Positions 1-9,740 of a DNA stretch of 64,000 nt are shown piece after piece (positions within the stretch are counted from its first letter, which is position 1; every line of letters begins with the position of its first letter). The DNA comes from Isoetes taiwanensis (taxonomy: Eukaryota; Streptophyta; Lycopodiopsida; Isoetales; Isoetaceae). The notes beneath the pieces were generated by a model. It was given only the letters and a program-made list of their open reading frames with translations. It was not told where the DNA came from and did not search any database. The stretch is taken from contig JAJEKV010000024.1 in the NCBI GenBank assembly GCA_021234155.1, positions 15,042,913 to 15,106,912 of the forward strand. Reading direction: 5' to 3'. The position numbers and the translations under genes are program-made.

Positions 1-2340
1 AAAAAATACCGATATTCAAACTGAGTGCCTGCTTAGATACAGTCAAATGAAGAAGCCCTTGGGGAACTCAAATGACTTCCTCCACCCTCTTGGCTATTAT
101 TCACAAAATTGCTTCTGCACCTTTACTTTTGGTAGATGATCCATTGCTGGAGGCAGTTGAACAGGAGGCATTCTTCTATTGTACCAGCAAGGGATGGAGA
201 AGAAAAACCTTGATTTGGATTTGGAGACGAAATTGCTTGCCGAGAAACATTAGGCCATTTTGCAGGATTTCAGCAAAGTTATCACTCCATGCAAGGCTGC
301 AGAAGTAACCAGCCTTTGCAGATACAAGCATGAGGATTACATCTCATTTTCAGTAACATCTGATAATTGCAATCCAGAAAAGTCGCAGTTAAAGCAGCAA
401 AAATGGCGAGACCAATTGCACTTCATAAGACCTTTTCGTGTTTCGTCCTTAGCCACATGAAGACATCATAAGCTTCCCCATTGCAACCACATATTATAGT
501 GAATGCTCCCGACTGCGAAAAGGTGATAAAAATCAGACTAAGAAAGGAGGTCCACTAGGAATGTCCTGCCATTCAAATTTAGTTGGATTTGAAGATATAA
601 GTGACGTGCTGGGAACTTTGTCCAGTTTAAGCCCCTGAAGATTATTCTGCTAGCAAACATGGAAATGCAACACCAAAAAAATGGAAACAACTTGCCTTAG
701 CACATTGCTGCAAACCAGACATAGATCTCTTGATATTAACACAGCTTTGCTCACCACAGCACATGGTGGACCATTTCCAAATGGTTCCCATTAGATTCAT
801 AAGCCGAAGTGCCAAATCATGTAAAATCATAAATTCTTAAACCTCTCATTGCACAAGGTATGTTGGCAAGGCAGCCCATTGAGTATCAACACCATAGTAG
901 TTACTCTTTTAGAGCTAGACCACTAGCCGGTCTTATATTATACCTAAAGTCCAATATACACAGATTATAGGTCAACATACCTTAGCCTAACCAAATGTTC
1001 AATCTGTTTGATCAGCGTAGACCTGTGTTAATCATATATCTACCCCATTTTTGTGGCCAGATGCATAAGATCAGTACACCTAAACTAGGCAACAACCTAG
1101 CAAGAAATTGTTTGACCTCTATCAGCAGCCTGCAAGTTTAATATTCTTACACATGCCAACTAAGTGGAGACTGCAGACCTAAGAAACCTAAGAAACCTAA
1201 GCAAACAAAGTATGCACATTAAGCAATCCTACAGCAGCATACGCAACAAAGCCTCTAAAACACGAGGAGCACTCTATTGCCTTAGCATTAAACATTCTGT
1301 AAGATGTAGAGGCAGCCTGCACATGCACCTAATATTTACACAACTAGCAATGAAGGCAGCAACAAATGCTAGGTAAGTACCACGATTAAATACCTCAGTC
1401 CTTTTAATCTTAGACACCTCAATCCTTTTAATCGATTAAGCAAAATGATGCATGTCATCAAGCTTGCTTCATCAGGCACAAAATCTTTGGCAACAAGTCT
1501 GCATGTATGCATTTCCAAGCAAGCAATAACGGCACAATGATCCTACCTCACTGTACCCTTTTCTTTTAAGTATCAAATCCTTTCTTTTTACAATCAACTT
1601 AAGCAGAATATTAAGAACTTTGACAGCTAAATATCTGGCCAAACCTGAAAGTGAGAGCATCGGTCTTAGCTCCATGCATTTCGTCTCTAATCCAGCTCCA
1701 TCTTTTCGGGCTTCTTTTTTGACGCATCAACAAGCAGCCAGTCCCTAAAGGCTCCTAGAATTGGCCGATTCATCGTCCAGAGCTTAGAGCAGGCTTGCCA
1801 TAAGCATCATGCCAAGGTAAGAAGCCGTTTTTTGGCCCAACAAAACTTGGTACTTGCCATTCTTAGACAAGTGCATCACCATCTGTTGTAGCTAAGCAAA
1901 TGGCTGCCAGATCTGAGTATCGGAGCCTGTGAACAAGCAGAACATGTGTTTTCCAGAGCTGAGCCAAGTTGTCTAAGGCAAACAAAGAGCATGTAGCAAG
2001 CCCTTAGAATTAGCCTGTAGCTAGTTGCTCAGAAAAAATAAACCTGGCATAGTCTTTTCTAGATGCAGATGGCGCTAGCCGCTGTGTTCTGTTCGCAGAG
2101 AGCAGGTCCGTTGATGTAAATGGCCGCCATAGCCATTTTAGGCGCCAAAGCAATTCTTATTCCAGAAAATATACTTCCTTTTCTAAAGCTTATTTTTGGC
2201 GCTGAACATTTTGTGAAGAGGGCCGATAACTTGGATTATAGCACCGAAATTTAGCCATCAATATTTATGCATCGTATACAAAAGAACATAGGAATAGTCA
2301 TCTTTCACTATCGCCTTGAGCCATGCATCCAATAAATTAA
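1..2340. other. Intergenic DNA, no gene recognised
   Basis: No open frame here shows a domain, a recognisable start or coding-like composition. The only structure seen is minor: a 9-bp repeat (AAGAAACCT, about 1180-1203) and a two-copy 26-bp repeat around 1390-1437. Unspliced exons of an unknown gene or an untranslated region cannot be excluded by eye. Confidence 0.5.
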
Positions 2341-2370
2341 CTATATCTTTCACGAAAAAATAAAGCTAAG

Positions 2371-2477
2371 AAGGGGATAAACACCCCTGCGAGCCCCTTA
2401 CAGCAGATAAACGGGCGAACCCGGAGGGGCGAGCCCATTTATCTGCTGTAAGGGGCAAGCAGGTGTTTATCCCCTTT
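2371..2477. repeat. Near-perfect inverted repeat, 45-bp arms
   Basis: The left arm (2371-2415) begins AAGGGGATAAACACC and the right arm (2433-2477) ends GGTGTTTATCCCCTTT. They pair over about 45 bp with a few mismatches and one 2-bp bulge, leaving a 17-bp loop (2416-2432). The transcript would fold into a strong hairpin. It could be a small foldback element or miniature inverted-repeat element; no convincing target duplication was found. It lies about 1.3 kb upstream of the LRR gene. Confidence 0.8.
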
Positions 2478-2984
2478 AACCGGCAGGCAAGATTCCTCAC
2501 CCATTCCTGCACCCACAGCTCGATTATCATCTCCATAGCATGATTATCAGCTCCCACAGCTAGATTATCATAGGTTCGGCACCTTCCAGAGCTAAGTTAT
2601 CAGCTCCGAGGCTGAATCCAATGCTGAAAGCTGCAAACAAAGATTGATGCTGCCTGTTTCCGCGTTCTAAGCTGCCTCTTCATCGCTGTTATGGCCTATC
2701 ACAGGGCTGCAATCAACGGTGGGCAACAGTTGGATCCGAAAGCCTGCCGGTTAAGGTATGGTCTTCAATGTTGGATGTTCCAATTTCCATGTACTTTTCC
2801 ACCCTTTAGAGCAAAGAATTATGCAAGGGGTCATAATACCTTTTTCTAGGAAAGAACACCGGGCAACCTTCACCACCTGAAAGTTCCTGGAAGAAACCTG
2901 GCGTTGCTTTTTTTTTCAAACTACGCTTTTGCTCCTTGGTACTTAGTGCAGTCCTCAGTTTTTTCAGTAATTTTCCTTTCATTC

Positions 2985-3195
2985 AATTCCCCTTTTATTT
3001 GAAAATACTCCAATCCATTCGCAAATTCCCTTTTGAATTAGTCCCCTTTTCTTGAAAACACCCCAATCCATTTGCAAATTCCCTTTTTGAACCAGTCTCC
3101 TTTTCTTGAAATTACCCTAATGCATTCGCAAATTCCCTTTTGACCCAATCCCCCTTTCTTGAAAATACCCCAATGTTGAATTTGCAATCCCCTAT
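2985..3195. repeat. Degenerate 53-bp tandem repeat, about four copies
   Basis: A unit containing CAATCCATTCGCAAATTCCC followed by a T-rich stretch and CTTGAAAA recurs at 3011, 3064, 3118 and 3171, a period of 53-54 bp. Copies diverge by several bases each. It lies about 500 bp upstream of the LRR gene; a regulatory role is possible but not shown. Confidence 0.75.
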
Positions 3196-3650
3196 CTCTA
3201 CTAATTTCCCCATTAAAATATACCCTTTTGTTCAAGAATCCCTCGTTTTTGCTAATCTCCCCCTGTACAATATACCCCTTTCTTAAAAAATTCCTCGTTG
3301 CAAAAGAAATAACCCCTTGCTCTCAAGTCCCCCGGTTCCTCAACGGGGGATTTTCCGGGGGATGTGAGCACCTTTTTCGTTGTGGAAGATCCTACAGCAT
3401 ATTCCAAGCCTGGGAAGCTTTAAAAAACTAATATATTCCGACATTCCTCCATTGCGCAACTCAAGAAAGATGCTCTATCAGGAGACCCGTGATCAACCAG
3501 TAATCCCTAGATCTCTCTCTAGTACGTTAGCACATAAAACATATTCACGAGAGGTCTGCCTGCGTACACAAAGAATGCCGTTGGTCCAAGGGTTCATTCG
3601 TTGCTCCTGCCGTTGCTCAGCATTGGATCCGTGTGACCATATTTCCGGCG
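3196..3650. other. 5' flank of the LRR gene
   Basis: Pyrimidine-rich sequence followed by unremarkable sequence up to the TATA box. The short open frames here lack domain signal. Confidence 0.4.
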
Positions 3651-3656
3651 CCCAAG

Positions 3657-3663
3657 TATATAA
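3657..3663 (+). promoter_or_regulatory. TATA box of the LRR gene
   Basis: TATATAA lies 55 bases upstream of the ATG at 3718. That predicts transcription starting near 3687-3695 and a short leader of about 25-30 nt. A 14-codon frame (3666-3710) opens just after the TATA box and would lie upstream of the predicted start, so it is probably not a translated upstream ORF. Confidence 0.55.
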
Positions 3664-3717
3664 CCATGAAGCATCTGCTACAAATGTCTTCCTCAGGTTC
3701 CAATTTTTAACCTTGCC

Positions 3718-4908
3718 ATGGCTCGTATCATATTCAGCATTCTAATTTTACAAGCATTGTCATGTCTAGGGCAAACAGAACTGCTTCATGGAACTGATGC
3801 TGAAGCGCTAAGGCAAATCCAAAGCCTTTTGCATGATTTGCCAGGTTCTCCATTTTTTTCCACATGGGATTTTGCCCTAGATCCTTGTGTGTCTTTTTTA
3901 GGAATAATATGTGATGCTTTTGATGGAAATTTGCATGTGGTATCCTTGCATTTGGGAAGCAGCTATGCTGGAGTGCCAGGAATTGAGGGTACAATTAGTC
4001 CATATATTGGTAACCTAACGTACCTCAAGCAACTGGTTATAATGCCAGGAGCTGTAACAGGGGAAATGCCATCAGATTTAGGCAAGCTGAGCAGATTGGA
4101 ATTCTTAGGGATTCAGCAGAACAAGATCTTGGGTTGCATTCCTGAAAGCTTAGGGCTCTTGTTGAATCTGGAAGTTCTTGACTTGGATAAGAATTTGCTA
4201 GATTGTACCATCCCTAATGCCATTGCAGATCTTCCTAATCTGCGTGCACTTAGACTATCTGGTAATAATTTAAGAGGGCAGATTCCAGCATTCAAAAGCC
4301 GCGTCACTCATCTTGATCTTAGCATAAATCAGTTCTCAGGTGGACTTCCTGCATTACCTGTATCACTTGAATACCTTTCTCTATCAAAGAACGGTCTGAC
4401 AGGATCATTGGATGCATTGTCTTCTCTGAGTAGTTTAAACTTTTTAGATGTGAGCTTGAATAAGTTTTCTGGTAGCATTCCAAGTTCTATATTTGGCTTC
4501 ACATTGTCTGCTTTATACCTGCAAAGGAATATGCTTTCTGGTGCCATTACAGTTCAGGCTCCTGTTAATATTTCCTTACTGGATTCGAGTTACAATTACC
4601 TTTCTGGTCATCTTCCTCCTCTTCTTGCCACAGTTGAGAAGCTCTATCTCAACAACAACAGATTTAGTGGCAGTGTTCCACAAAGATACGTTGAAAATCT
4701 CTTATCTTCACAGATTCAGATACTCTATCTTCAGCACAACTATCTCACTGCTTTCCATCTCAGTTTTGCTGCATCCCTTCCGCTTTCAAGCTTGTTCTGT
4801 ATTCAATACAATTGCTTGATTCCTCCCCCACAATCTAGTTGCCCATTCAAATCCGGCAAGCAAATATACAGGCCCTTCTTTCAGTGCAGTGGCAACCACG
4901 ATCGATGA
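3718..4908 (+). CDS. Secreted leucine-rich-repeat protein, kinase-less
   Basis: This is an intact, intronless 396-codon gene. Residues 1-18 form a hydrophobic signal peptide. Residues about 26-70 are a plant LRR N-terminal cap ending in the Cys pair of DPCVSFLGIICD. About ten plant-type LRRs (LxxLxLxxNxLxGxIP) follow from about residue 80 to 345, for example NKFSGSIPSSIF. A C-terminal Cys cluster (FCIQYNC, then SSC) closes the solenoid. There is no transmembrane helix, GPI signal or kinase domain, so the protein probably acts in the apoplast or wall as a kinase-less LRR receptor-like or LRR-extracellular protein. The closest family, by memory of its N-terminal half, is the plant set of kinase-less LRR proteins that includes RLP-like members; the ligand is unknown. 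The ATG at 3718 is chosen because it starts the signal peptide. This is the only clearly functional host gene in the window. Confidence 0.88.
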   Translation: MARIIFSILILQALSCLGQTELLHGTDAEALRQIQSLLHDLPGSPFFSTWDFALDPCVSFLGIICDAFDGNLHVVSLHLGSSYAGVPGIEGTISPYIGNLTYLKQLVIMPGAVTGEMPSDLGKLSRLEFLGIQQNKILGCIPESLGLLLNLEVLDLDKNLLDCTIPNAIADLPNLRALRLSGNNLRGQIPAFKSRVTHLDLSINQFSGGLPALPVSLEYLSLSKNGLTGSLDALSSLSSLNFLDVSLNKFSGSIPSSIFGFTLSALYLQRNMLSGAITVQAPVNISLLDSSYNYLSGHLPPLLATVEKLYLNNNRFSGSVPQRYVENLLSSQIQILYLQHNYLTAFHLSFAASLPLSSLFCIQYNCLIPPPQSSCPFKSGKQIYRPFFQCSGNHDR

Positions 4909-5550
4909 TTACCTTTCATGGTCAGCATTGTTTATAATGTACCATATATAATTTTTTTGTCAGTCTCATTTGAAATTAATCTTTTTCTTTTGAAATTAAT
5001 CTTTCTCTGCACTTTATCTCATTTCCAATTGACACTTACTTCAATTCCTAGAATACCATGTCCATTCCTTTCTTTGGAAAGCGTTGCACTAAATTTTAGA
5101 ATGCGTTTCGCAAATGAGTTTTCAAACCTTAGAAATTGATCCTAGTTTTTCATTATTAAAAAATATATTGTACAATCAAAAGAGTTGATTCTTCCATAGT
5201 TATAAAAAAATTACCAAATATCAACATAGATGATATATTAGAAAAACAGACTTCCATATGTATTTAAATTATGAGAGTTCGTTCTTACATAGAGATATTA
5301 TAGAATAACATACTTCAATACAAAGTTAAAATTGTAGAAGAGAATAACATGTTTTACATATGTAAGATGCACACACAACATTACCTTTGCCCTATCCCCA
5401 ATCATTTTGTGTTTCTGTCATAGTGGTTTGACATTAGACCAAATATCAAGTGACATACTTTACTCTATTAATATTCTTTGTAACAATGTCTAGCACAATT
5501 ATCAGAAGTATCTCATAACCCACGCTAATGCTTGCCTTTAGACAATAATT
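4909..5550. other. AT-rich intergenic DNA downstream of the LRR gene
   Basis: AT-rich DNA with no coding signal. A two-copy direct repeat of TTTGAAATTAATCTTT occurs near 4968-5002. The LRR transcript probably ends here, but no single polyadenylation signal stands out. Confidence 0.5.
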
Positions 5551-5552
5551 GG

Positions 5553-5813
5553 TAGGGGTTGTAGGCTACATAAGGTACAGATTCATGAATGAGCCAACAC
5601 GTCCATTCACATAACGTGGATGGTTTCTTTAAATTCAACATTTGTAAGCTTTGGATGACCAAGTGAGCTATTTATAAAGGTTGCAATATTTCCATAGGCT
5701 CTTAGATCACCATGAACCTTGACACACAAATCATCACATTGTATATAATGTAGAAACTTAACATTCATTGCTTTTAAAAGGTTTTGTAGCATGTATAGTA
5801 AAAAGGTTGCCAA
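5553..5813 (-). pseudogene. Possible SET-domain fragment
   Basis: A 68-codon open frame (5813-5607) contains RAYGNIATFINSSLGHP followed by LTNVEF. This resembles the SET methyltransferase core in which GN(I/V)xxFINHS is followed by PN and NVEF. After a one-base shift, coding-like sequence continues to about 5553. No pre-SET or post-SET cysteines are visible. It may be the end of a decayed gene or a captured fragment. The match is by motif resemblance only. Confidence 0.25.
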
Positions 5814-6733
5814 ATTATCTGAGGCATACGGTGTTGGTAATGGTGGGCCGAAATATAGGGGTTAGGGTTGCGTTCATTTTTTCTATTTTTTTTTTTTTGG
5901 GGCCTTGGTCTAAGCAATGGTTGGAAGTTAGAAATTCCTGGCGGGTATGGTCTGACCAAGGCGGGCGGCCTGATCTGAATCCCGTTGTGCTGGAGAAGAT
6001 GGCAGGCATGCCGGGCGGCTAGATGTTGCTCCCCGTGTTTTGGATGGTGCTGGGCATGTGGCCTTTCAGAAAGGGCTCTGCAATTGTGCTGGATTTCGAA
6101 TAAAGGATCGGTTGCCCGGCTTTGAGTGCAGGGTTTGGTGGCGATGGGCAGTTCGTCTTCTCCAGCAGGTACTCATTTGAATTCAAAGATGTTTCTTTGT
6201 AGGCTGGCCCGGGGTATATCCAAGGGCTCTGTGGATGTTGAGGGGAGGCTACCAGAAAGCAGTGTTGTGGCAACATGCAAAGGTTTATGAGAAGGATTCA
6301 AGTTGTCTGATGATGTAAATATGCACAAGAGCAATTTCAGGGAACTCCAAGCACCATTCCTGATAATGGCGGGGTTGAGCAGAACCAGAAGTTTCAGTTC
6401 GTGAGTTTGGCTCGGTCATCTCTTATTGGTAATGCAGATAAGCCAGATGTGGCTCCTGTGTTCCAGTTCAGCAACAAGGTTCCTATTTTTGAAGACAAGG
6501 GGCCCAGCAAACAAGTGTTTGCTGGTAAGAAGAAATTAGCAATGAGGAAGAGAGTTATTGCGAAGCCTCCAAGAGCGTCTGTTCCACAAAGGATCAGCCC
6601 TCTTTCTTGGATGTTAGTGTAACTATTAGCATAGGAGGAGTGGATGTGTGGGATGCTACATGCAACTGTGTATATAGCTTCTTGGATGCTGAGTAGTGAA
6701 ATTGTGAGCTTAGAGAGAGGGTCTGACTTAGAC

Positions 6734-6742
6734 CATCTTCAT
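6734..6742 (+). other. HUH catalytic motif codons (HLH)
   Basis: CAT CTT CAT encodes His-Leu-His within DHLHVQ. In HUH nucleases the two histidines coordinate the divalent metal. It lies only 26 bases upstream of the retroelement insertion, so the catalytic centre was split in two. Confidence 0.6.
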
Positions 6743-6763
6743 GTACAGTGCGTATTCAGGATT

Positions 6764-6768
6764 GGTTT
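6764..6768. repeat. Target-site duplication GGTTT, left copy
   Basis: GGTTT directly precedes the left LTR and is matched by GGTTT at 9741-9745 directly after the right LTR. Removing the element and one copy restores a continuous Rep reading frame, confirming both the insertion and the frame. Confidence 0.9.
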
Positions 6769-7543
6769 TGATACAATTCATGTATATTTGGGAAATTGTG
6801 GCAACACAGAATCATAGAACCATAATGAAATAATAGAACACCGGACTAAAGAAACTTTATTCATGCATAAATGATATGGCAGCACCATTAACCACCCAAC
6901 CGGATCCACTGGGTTATGGCAAAACACAAGTGCTATGGCAAATACAAAGCTCCAGCATCTGGCGTTTGGCTTATTGGCCTTCCAGACTAATCTAGCTACT
7001 CCAAGTAGCCACACATCATAAAAACAATTGCAGATCTGTGAAGTCGCTATGGCAGTGATCTGTGACCCCTTGTCACCTTTTCGGCTATTACTCTCTCCTC
7101 CGGATGAACTACGGAATGTGCCACCCCAATTCGGAAACTAGACTCTGAGCTCGTTCCGATAAGCTAAAGGTCGCTTCAATCGGACTCTGATTGCGGAGAT
7201 ATGTCCAACTGAAGTTTCGGTTCTATTTATAGATCTCTCTACGACTTTAGCCTTTTTTGTAGGCAGTTGTCTTTTTTCTCAAAATATCTCCTTGCTTTTA
7301 ATTAGATTATATGACTTATCATATGGGACATTATCTATGATCTTTTTCTCAACCAATAACCATCCCAATGATAGTGCCTCGACCCCTTCCATAAATATCA
7401 ATGGTTCTTCACATCCAAATGCTATGTTATCCTATGCCCCTTTATATTACTAGGTGACCTTAGGAATAACATTTACATAGTATTTGCCATAATTCCAATA
7501 ACCCATTTGCCGTGGACCACTCCCCCGTGCTTGCTCCATATCA
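6769..7543 (-). repeat. Left LTR (3' LTR of the - strand element)
   Basis: Starts TGATACAATTCATG and ends GCTCCATATCA on the + strand. It differs from the right LTR by scattered substitutions and small gaps. The open frames within it are mirrored in the other copy and are not genes. Confidence 0.9.
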
Positions 7544-7558
7544 ATCCATCCCTTCTCA
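7544..7558 (-). promoter_or_regulatory. Polypurine tract
   Basis: On the - strand GAGAAGGGATGGAT immediately precedes the 3' LTR, the expected place and composition for the plus-strand primer. The same purine-rich block is repeated at about 7601 and 7658. Confidence 0.6.
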
Positions 7559-7680
7559 AGATAGATCGTCCGCGATCGTCCAAGAAACGCCCAATTTCAG
7601 TCCATCCCTTCTCAAGAAGGATCACCCCGCGATCATCCAGGATACACTCCATTTCAATCCATCCCTTCTCAAGATGGATC
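7545..7680. repeat. 57-bp tandem repeat, three copies
   Basis: TCCATCCCTTCTCAAGA recurs at 7545, 7601 and 7658. Each copy carries the polypurine block, so the region has tandem spare copies of its own plus-strand primer. Confidence 0.75.
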
Positions 7681-7744
7681 TTCCATGGTCATCACCAGTC
7701 TGAAAGTTTTATAATCCCTGCAAAACTCCGGAAATAGTTATGGA

Positions 7745-8060
7745 TATCCGCGTACTTCCACAATACGATATATCCTTGTACCTCCGCGGTACGTTATTAT
7801 CTTTCGTACCTCCGCGGTACTACTTGATTGTATCGCCACCACGATACAGTGTATCTCCAAGATACAGATGCAACTTTTGTCAAGCCAATTGTGTTGCAAT
7901 CACAATTACTAGTCTTCAAAAGTATACATCTTATGCTCTCTTGTTCAAGCCGATTGTGCTGCAGACACAATCACTAATCTACCAAGAGGCATTCCCAATC
8001 TAGTATACCATGTTCAAGCCGGCTACGTTGCAATCCTAGTCACTAATCTACCATGGGTAT
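7745..8060. repeat. Short palindromic and 65-bp repeats in the retroelement interior
   Basis: GTACCTCCGCGGTAC-type palindromes recur around 7780-7825, followed by CACGATACAG and CAAGATACAG variants. Then a unit beginning CAAGCC and containing TTGTG..GCA..CACAAT recurs at 7881, 7946 and 8015, a period of about 65-69 bp. No protein is encoded. Confidence 0.65.
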
Positions 8061-8497
8061 ACGCAACAAAAGTATCTATCCTTTATAAAGAAATTCAACT
8101 TAGGAACTTTACCCATAAGCCTGTCCCATAGGAAACAATTTGAGATTCCACATCCAAATTTTGCGTCCACATCCTTGACAGCTTCTACGTAAAGTGTCCT
8201 CCCCAATGCTTAACACTAAGCAAACCTGCAAATAAGGTCAAGTGTTAATATAGATGACTTCCCAAGTCAAATATTTATACAGATGACCCCCACGGTCAAT
8301 TAGTCTCTCAGATCACCACGATCTGACTCCGCAATCCCAGGCAGGATACTTTTGCGGTTCTCCATACTCGGGCTTAAAGATTGGAATTTACATAGGCTCA
8401 AATGTCCAAGATGAACTTCTAGATATGACAAGAGGTTATGGCGGGTAGTTTGGCTATAATGACAAAGCAGAGCTCAATGTTTTGCAGCAGTGCTTTA

Positions 8498-8585
8498 CTT
8501 GTCTCCATGACAAGCTATTTGTCTCCATGACAACTCGTCTTCACGATAAACTACTTGTCTTCATGACAAGCTTTTCCATGACAGC
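8498..8585. repeat. 22-24-bp tandem repeat (TTGTCTCCATGACAAGC)
   Basis: About four degenerate copies of ACTTGTCTCCATGACAAGCT in tandem. The unit contains the dyad CTTGT..ACAAG. Part of the non-coding interior of the retroelement. Confidence 0.7.
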
Positions 8586-8953
8586 CCAGTAGTCACCCCT
8601 ATTATTCCATAATTCCCAAAAGATCATAGAAGCTTCTCCAATAATCCAAACTCGTTCACAACAAGTTGGTCCATATACTTCGAGCATTCTCCACAAAAGC
8701 ACCGAGTTTTCTCTGCTACTGGTGCTCCAAATTCGCTTGCAGCAATAGTCACCAAATCCACCTCAGTTCCACTAACCGCTCTAATATTGAAATCATAAGA
8801 TTTCCCTTCAAGCATAAAAGCTTTTACCCCATTAAGATAATCCAAATCTGTTCTTGTGAACCCCAAAATGATAATCTCCTCTCACACATTGGAGAGTCCA
8901 AATTCCACTAGTGATCCCATTGCCCATGGTTCCCAAAAGAATCACAAACCTCC

Positions 8954-8965
8954 GCTCTGATACCA
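8954..8965 (-). promoter_or_regulatory. Primer-binding site for initiator tRNA-Met
   Basis: The - strand reads TGGTATCAGAGC two bases inside the right LTR. This is the standard plant site complementary to the 3' end of initiator tRNA-Met, and it fixes the element's orientation as -. Confidence 0.9.
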
Positions 8966-8967
8966 CT

Positions 8968-9740
8968 TGATACAATTCATGTATATTTGGGAAATTGTGG
9001 CAACACAGAATCATAGAACCATAATGAAATAATAGAACATCGGACTAAAGAAACTTTATTCATGCACAAATGATATGACAGCACCATTAACCACCCAACC
9101 GAATCCACTGGGTTATGGCAAAACATAAGTGCTATGGCAAATACAAAGCTCCAGCATCTGGCGTTTGGCTTATTGGCCTTCCAGACTAATCTAGCTACTC
9201 CAAGTAGCCACACATCATAAAAAAACAATTGCAGATCTGTGAAGTCGCTATGGCAGTGATCTGTGACCCCTTGTCACCTTTTCGGCCATTACTGTCTCCT
9301 CCAGATGAACTACGGAATGTGCCGCCCCAATTCGGAAACTCCGAGCCAGTTCTGACAAGCTAAAGTTCGCTTCAATCGGAGCTCTGGTTGCGGAGATATG
9401 TCCAACTGAAGTTTCGGTTCTATTTATAGATCTCTCTGCGACTTTAGCCTTTTTTGCAGGCAGTTGCCTTTTTTCTCAAAATATCTCCTTGCCTTTAATT
9501 AGATTACATGACTTATCATATGGGACATTATCAATGATCTTTTTCTCAACCAATAACCATCCCAATGATAGTGCCTCGACCCCTTCCATAAATATCAATG
9601 GTTCTTCATATTCAAATGCTATGTTATCATATGCCCCTTTATATTACTAGGTAACCTTAGGAATAACATTTACATAGTATTTGCCATAATTCCAATAATC
9701 CATTTGCCGTGGACCACTCCCCCGTGCTTGCTCCATATCA
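8968..9740 (-). repeat. Right LTR (5' LTR of the - strand element)
   Basis: Starts TGATACAATTCATG and ends CTCCATATCA. Followed at 9741-9745 by the second GGTTT duplication. Confidence 0.9.

Larger units (their letters stand above)
6190..6768 (+). pseudogene. HUH-endonuclease Rep gene, 5' part (HUH motif)
   Basis: This is the upstream half of a broken gene. An open frame from about 6314 carries a linker rich in K, R, Q and P. A shift near 6600 leads to VSVTISIGGVDVWD, suggestive of Rep motif I. A second shift near 6690 leads to LERGSDLDHLHVQCVF. DHLHVQ (6734-6742) is the His-hydrophobic-His motif of HUH nucleases, which bind a metal ion and nick single-stranded DNA. The frame runs to 6768, where a retroelement is inserted, and resumes in the same frame after the GGTTT duplication at 9741. 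Known HUH families with this layout are rolling-circle Reps, including CRESS-like Reps and the eukaryotic Replitron transposons. I infer a Replitron-like element from the ERG...HLHVQ and GYCLKD pattern. Sequence back to about 6190 looks coding in pieces; the true start is not clear. Confidence 0.6.
6769..9740 (-). mobile_element. Non-autonomous LTR retroelement (LARD/TRIM-like)
   Basis: Two LTRs of about 775 bp (6769-7543 and 8968-9740) start TGATAC and end TATCA, are nearly identical by eye, and are flanked by a 5-bp GGTTT duplication. The primer-binding site lies next to the right LTR, so the element reads on the - strand. The 1424-bp interior has no gag, protease, RT or integrase and consists largely of short tandem-repeat families, so the element must have been mobilised by proteins from elsewhere. 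It is longer than typical TRIMs and shorter than classical LARDs. The likely helper is an LTR retrotransposon with matching LTRs elsewhere in the genome. Confidence 0.9.

Noticed and set aside
2985-3195. Spaced repeats resembling a CRISPR array
   Set aside because: Contiguous degenerate 53-bp tandem units with no unique spacers, in a eukaryotic context.
3734-3994. - strand frame inside the LRR gene
   Set aside because: Antisense shadow of the signal peptide and LRR cap region.
6778-7014. 78-codon - strand frame repeated at 8977-9228
   Set aside because: Both are the same part of the two LTRs; no domain and no separate conservation.
7545-8060. Repeat arrays considered as CRISPR or centromeric satellite
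   Set aside because: Few, degenerate copies confined to a retroelement interior with clear LTRs.
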